5,032 bases of DNA, from contig SHZL01000210.1 of assembly GCA_009692275.1 (NCBI GenBank), positions 1-5,032 on the forward strand. Direction: 5' to 3'. This document shows, piece by piece, positions 4,286 to 5,032 of the stretch (the stretch's first letter is position 1; each line of letters starts with the position of its first letter). Below the pieces are notes generated by a model that saw only the letters and a program-made list of their open reading frames with translations, was not told the origin of the DNA and did no database searches. A program made the translations under genes and the position numbers. This stretch comes from Lysobacterales bacterium (GTDB lineage Bacteria > Pseudomonadota > Gammaproteobacteria > Xanthomonadales > SZUA-36).

Positions 4286-5032
4286 ATGACCGTTTCATCT
4301 CAGGAAACGCATCTGGCCAAAGCTGCCGAGGCTAAAACTGCCCTGGCCAACACTACCCCGGCCAAAACTAACTTGGCGGAGCAGGGTTTCCATGCGCGCA
4401 TCCGGCGTGGACTGGAATACGAACAATCGCGCCGCGAGGTCCCCGAAAATTTTCCCGCCCTGCCGCCCATTCCTGCGGGACGTTATACCGATCCTGGTTT
4501 TCTCAAACTTGAATACGAATTCCTGTGGAAAAAGTCCTGGCTCTATGTTTGCCACGCCGACCAGCTTGCGCAACCGGGTGACTATATCCTGTGGAATGAA
4601 ACACGCTCGCCCGTCATTATCGTGCGCGGCCAGAACGGCGCAATCCACGCGTTCTATAACACCTGCAGGCATCGCGGCGCACCGCTGGTCAAGCTCGCCT
4701 CGGGCAAGGTGCAGGGAGGCTTTACCTGCCCCTACCACGGCTGGTCCTATGGCCTCGATGGCAGCCTGGTCGGCATCCGTGAGCGGCGGGACTTTCCGGG
4801 CATTGATTTCAGTTGCCTCGGCCTGGTACCGGTCAGATGCGAAACATTGGGCAAATGGATTTTCCTCAACGAAGACCCGGATGCGCCGCCCTTGCTGGAA
4901 TCCCTGTGGCCGCTGGCGGATGAGTTCGCCCGCTTCGAACCGGACAACATTCGCCACATCGGCTCCCGCAGTTTCGATATTGCCTGCAACGTGAAAGTCC
5001 TGCTTGATGGACTGCTGGAGGTTTACCACCTC
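4286..5032 (+). CDS. Rieske non-heme iron oxygenase alpha subunit, C-terminus missing
   Basis: The first 249 residues of a ring-hydroxylating oxygenase large subunit, open to the right edge; full proteins are usually about 400-450 residues. The Rieske domain is complete: WLYVCHADQL (85-94), then C127-R-H129-R-G and, 18 residues on, C148-P-Y-H151-G-W. The start of the catalytic domain is visible: N235-V-K237 then LLEVYHL, where H248 is the probable first iron ligand and E245 stands where naphthalene dioxygenase has its bridging aspartate. The enzyme would insert oxygen into an aromatic or other ring or C-H substrate using electrons from a Rieske ferredoxin, perhaps the one at 301. The ATG at 4286 is the only methionine in the frame and has a poor ribosome binding site. 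An Ala/Lys-rich tail of pentapeptide repeats (residues 10-29) precedes the conserved part beginning near residue 34. Confidence 0.92.
   Translation, partial: MTVSSQETHLAKAAEAKTALANTTPAKTNLAEQGFHARIRRGLEYEQSRREVPENFPALPPIPAGRYTDPGFLKLEYEFLWKKSWLYVCHADQLAQPGDYILWNETRSPVIIVRGQNGAIHAFYNTCRHRGAPLVKLASGKVQGGFTCPYHGWSYGLDGSLVGIRERRDFPGIDFSCLGLVPVRCETLGKWIFLNEDPDAPPLLESLWPLADEFARFEPDNIRHIGSRSFDIACNVKVLLDGLLEVYHL
4313..4372 (+). repeat. Degenerate 15-bp coding tandem repeat, four copies
   Basis: Inside the oxygenase gene, four in-frame 15-bp units encode LAKAA, EAKTA, LANTT and PAKTN, followed by the related LAEQG. At DNA level they share a GGCCAAA/GGCTAAAACT core, for example CTGGCCAAAGCTGCC and CCGGCCAAAACTAAC. 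This gives a low-complexity, probably disordered N-terminal tail. Confidence 0.65.

Noticed and set aside
4295..5029. Minus-strand open frame of 244 codons opposite the Rieske oxygenase
   Set aside because: The plus-strand frame contains both Rieske motifs and the iron-site start. The minus frame shows no recognisable domain.

Overview
The window looks like part of a catabolic (aromatic, steroid or similar ring-oxidation) locus of a proteobacterium, probably a gammaproteobacterium. This rests on two things: the mix of Rieske iron-sulfur proteins with an acyl-CoA dehydrogenase, and a REP-associated tyrosine transposase (RAYT) with REP-type repeats, which are most typical of Gammaproteobacteria. 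The taxonomic call is an inference and is not firm.

Layout, left to right. (1) Bases 1-217, minus strand: the N-terminal 72 residues of an antibiotic-biosynthesis-monooxygenase (ABM) fold protein, running off the left edge. (2) Bases 301-633, plus strand: a complete 110-aa Rieske ferredoxin, divergent from the ABM gene. (3) Bases 634-1600: a RAYT-type element. It has a left REP array pointing inward, a 10-bp hairpin, a GTG-started 229-aa HUH transposase gene, and a right REP array in the opposite orientation. (4) Bases 1641-2873: a secreted M19-family (renal-type) dipeptidase. Its codon choice (CTC/CTT leucines) is clearly unlike that of the CTG-preferring Rieske oxygenase gene. (5) Bases 2893-2955: a third, detached REP array lying between the convergent dipeptidase and acyl-CoA dehydrogenase genes. 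(6) Bases 2980-4140, minus strand: a complete 386-aa acyl-CoA dehydrogenase. Its catalytic glutamate is apparently in the isovaleryl-CoA dehydrogenase position rather than the medium-chain one. (7) Bases 4141-4285: a divergent promoter region with two clear dyads and a 13-bp-period repeat. (8) Bases 4286-5032, plus strand: the first 249 residues of a Rieske non-heme-iron oxygenase large (alpha) subunit, running off the right edge.

How the parts may work together. The Rieske ferredoxin could pass electrons to the Rieske oxygenase, which would hydroxylate a ring or side chain. The acyl-CoA dehydrogenase would act on a CoA-activated acid in the same pathway, and the ABM protein could act on a quinol or phenol intermediate. 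The RAYT, its repeats and the dipeptidase sit between these catabolic genes and look like a later insertion. The most interesting reading is that REP arrays bracket both the transposase and a compositionally foreign 'cargo' gene. No wholly new system can be proven from sequence alone.
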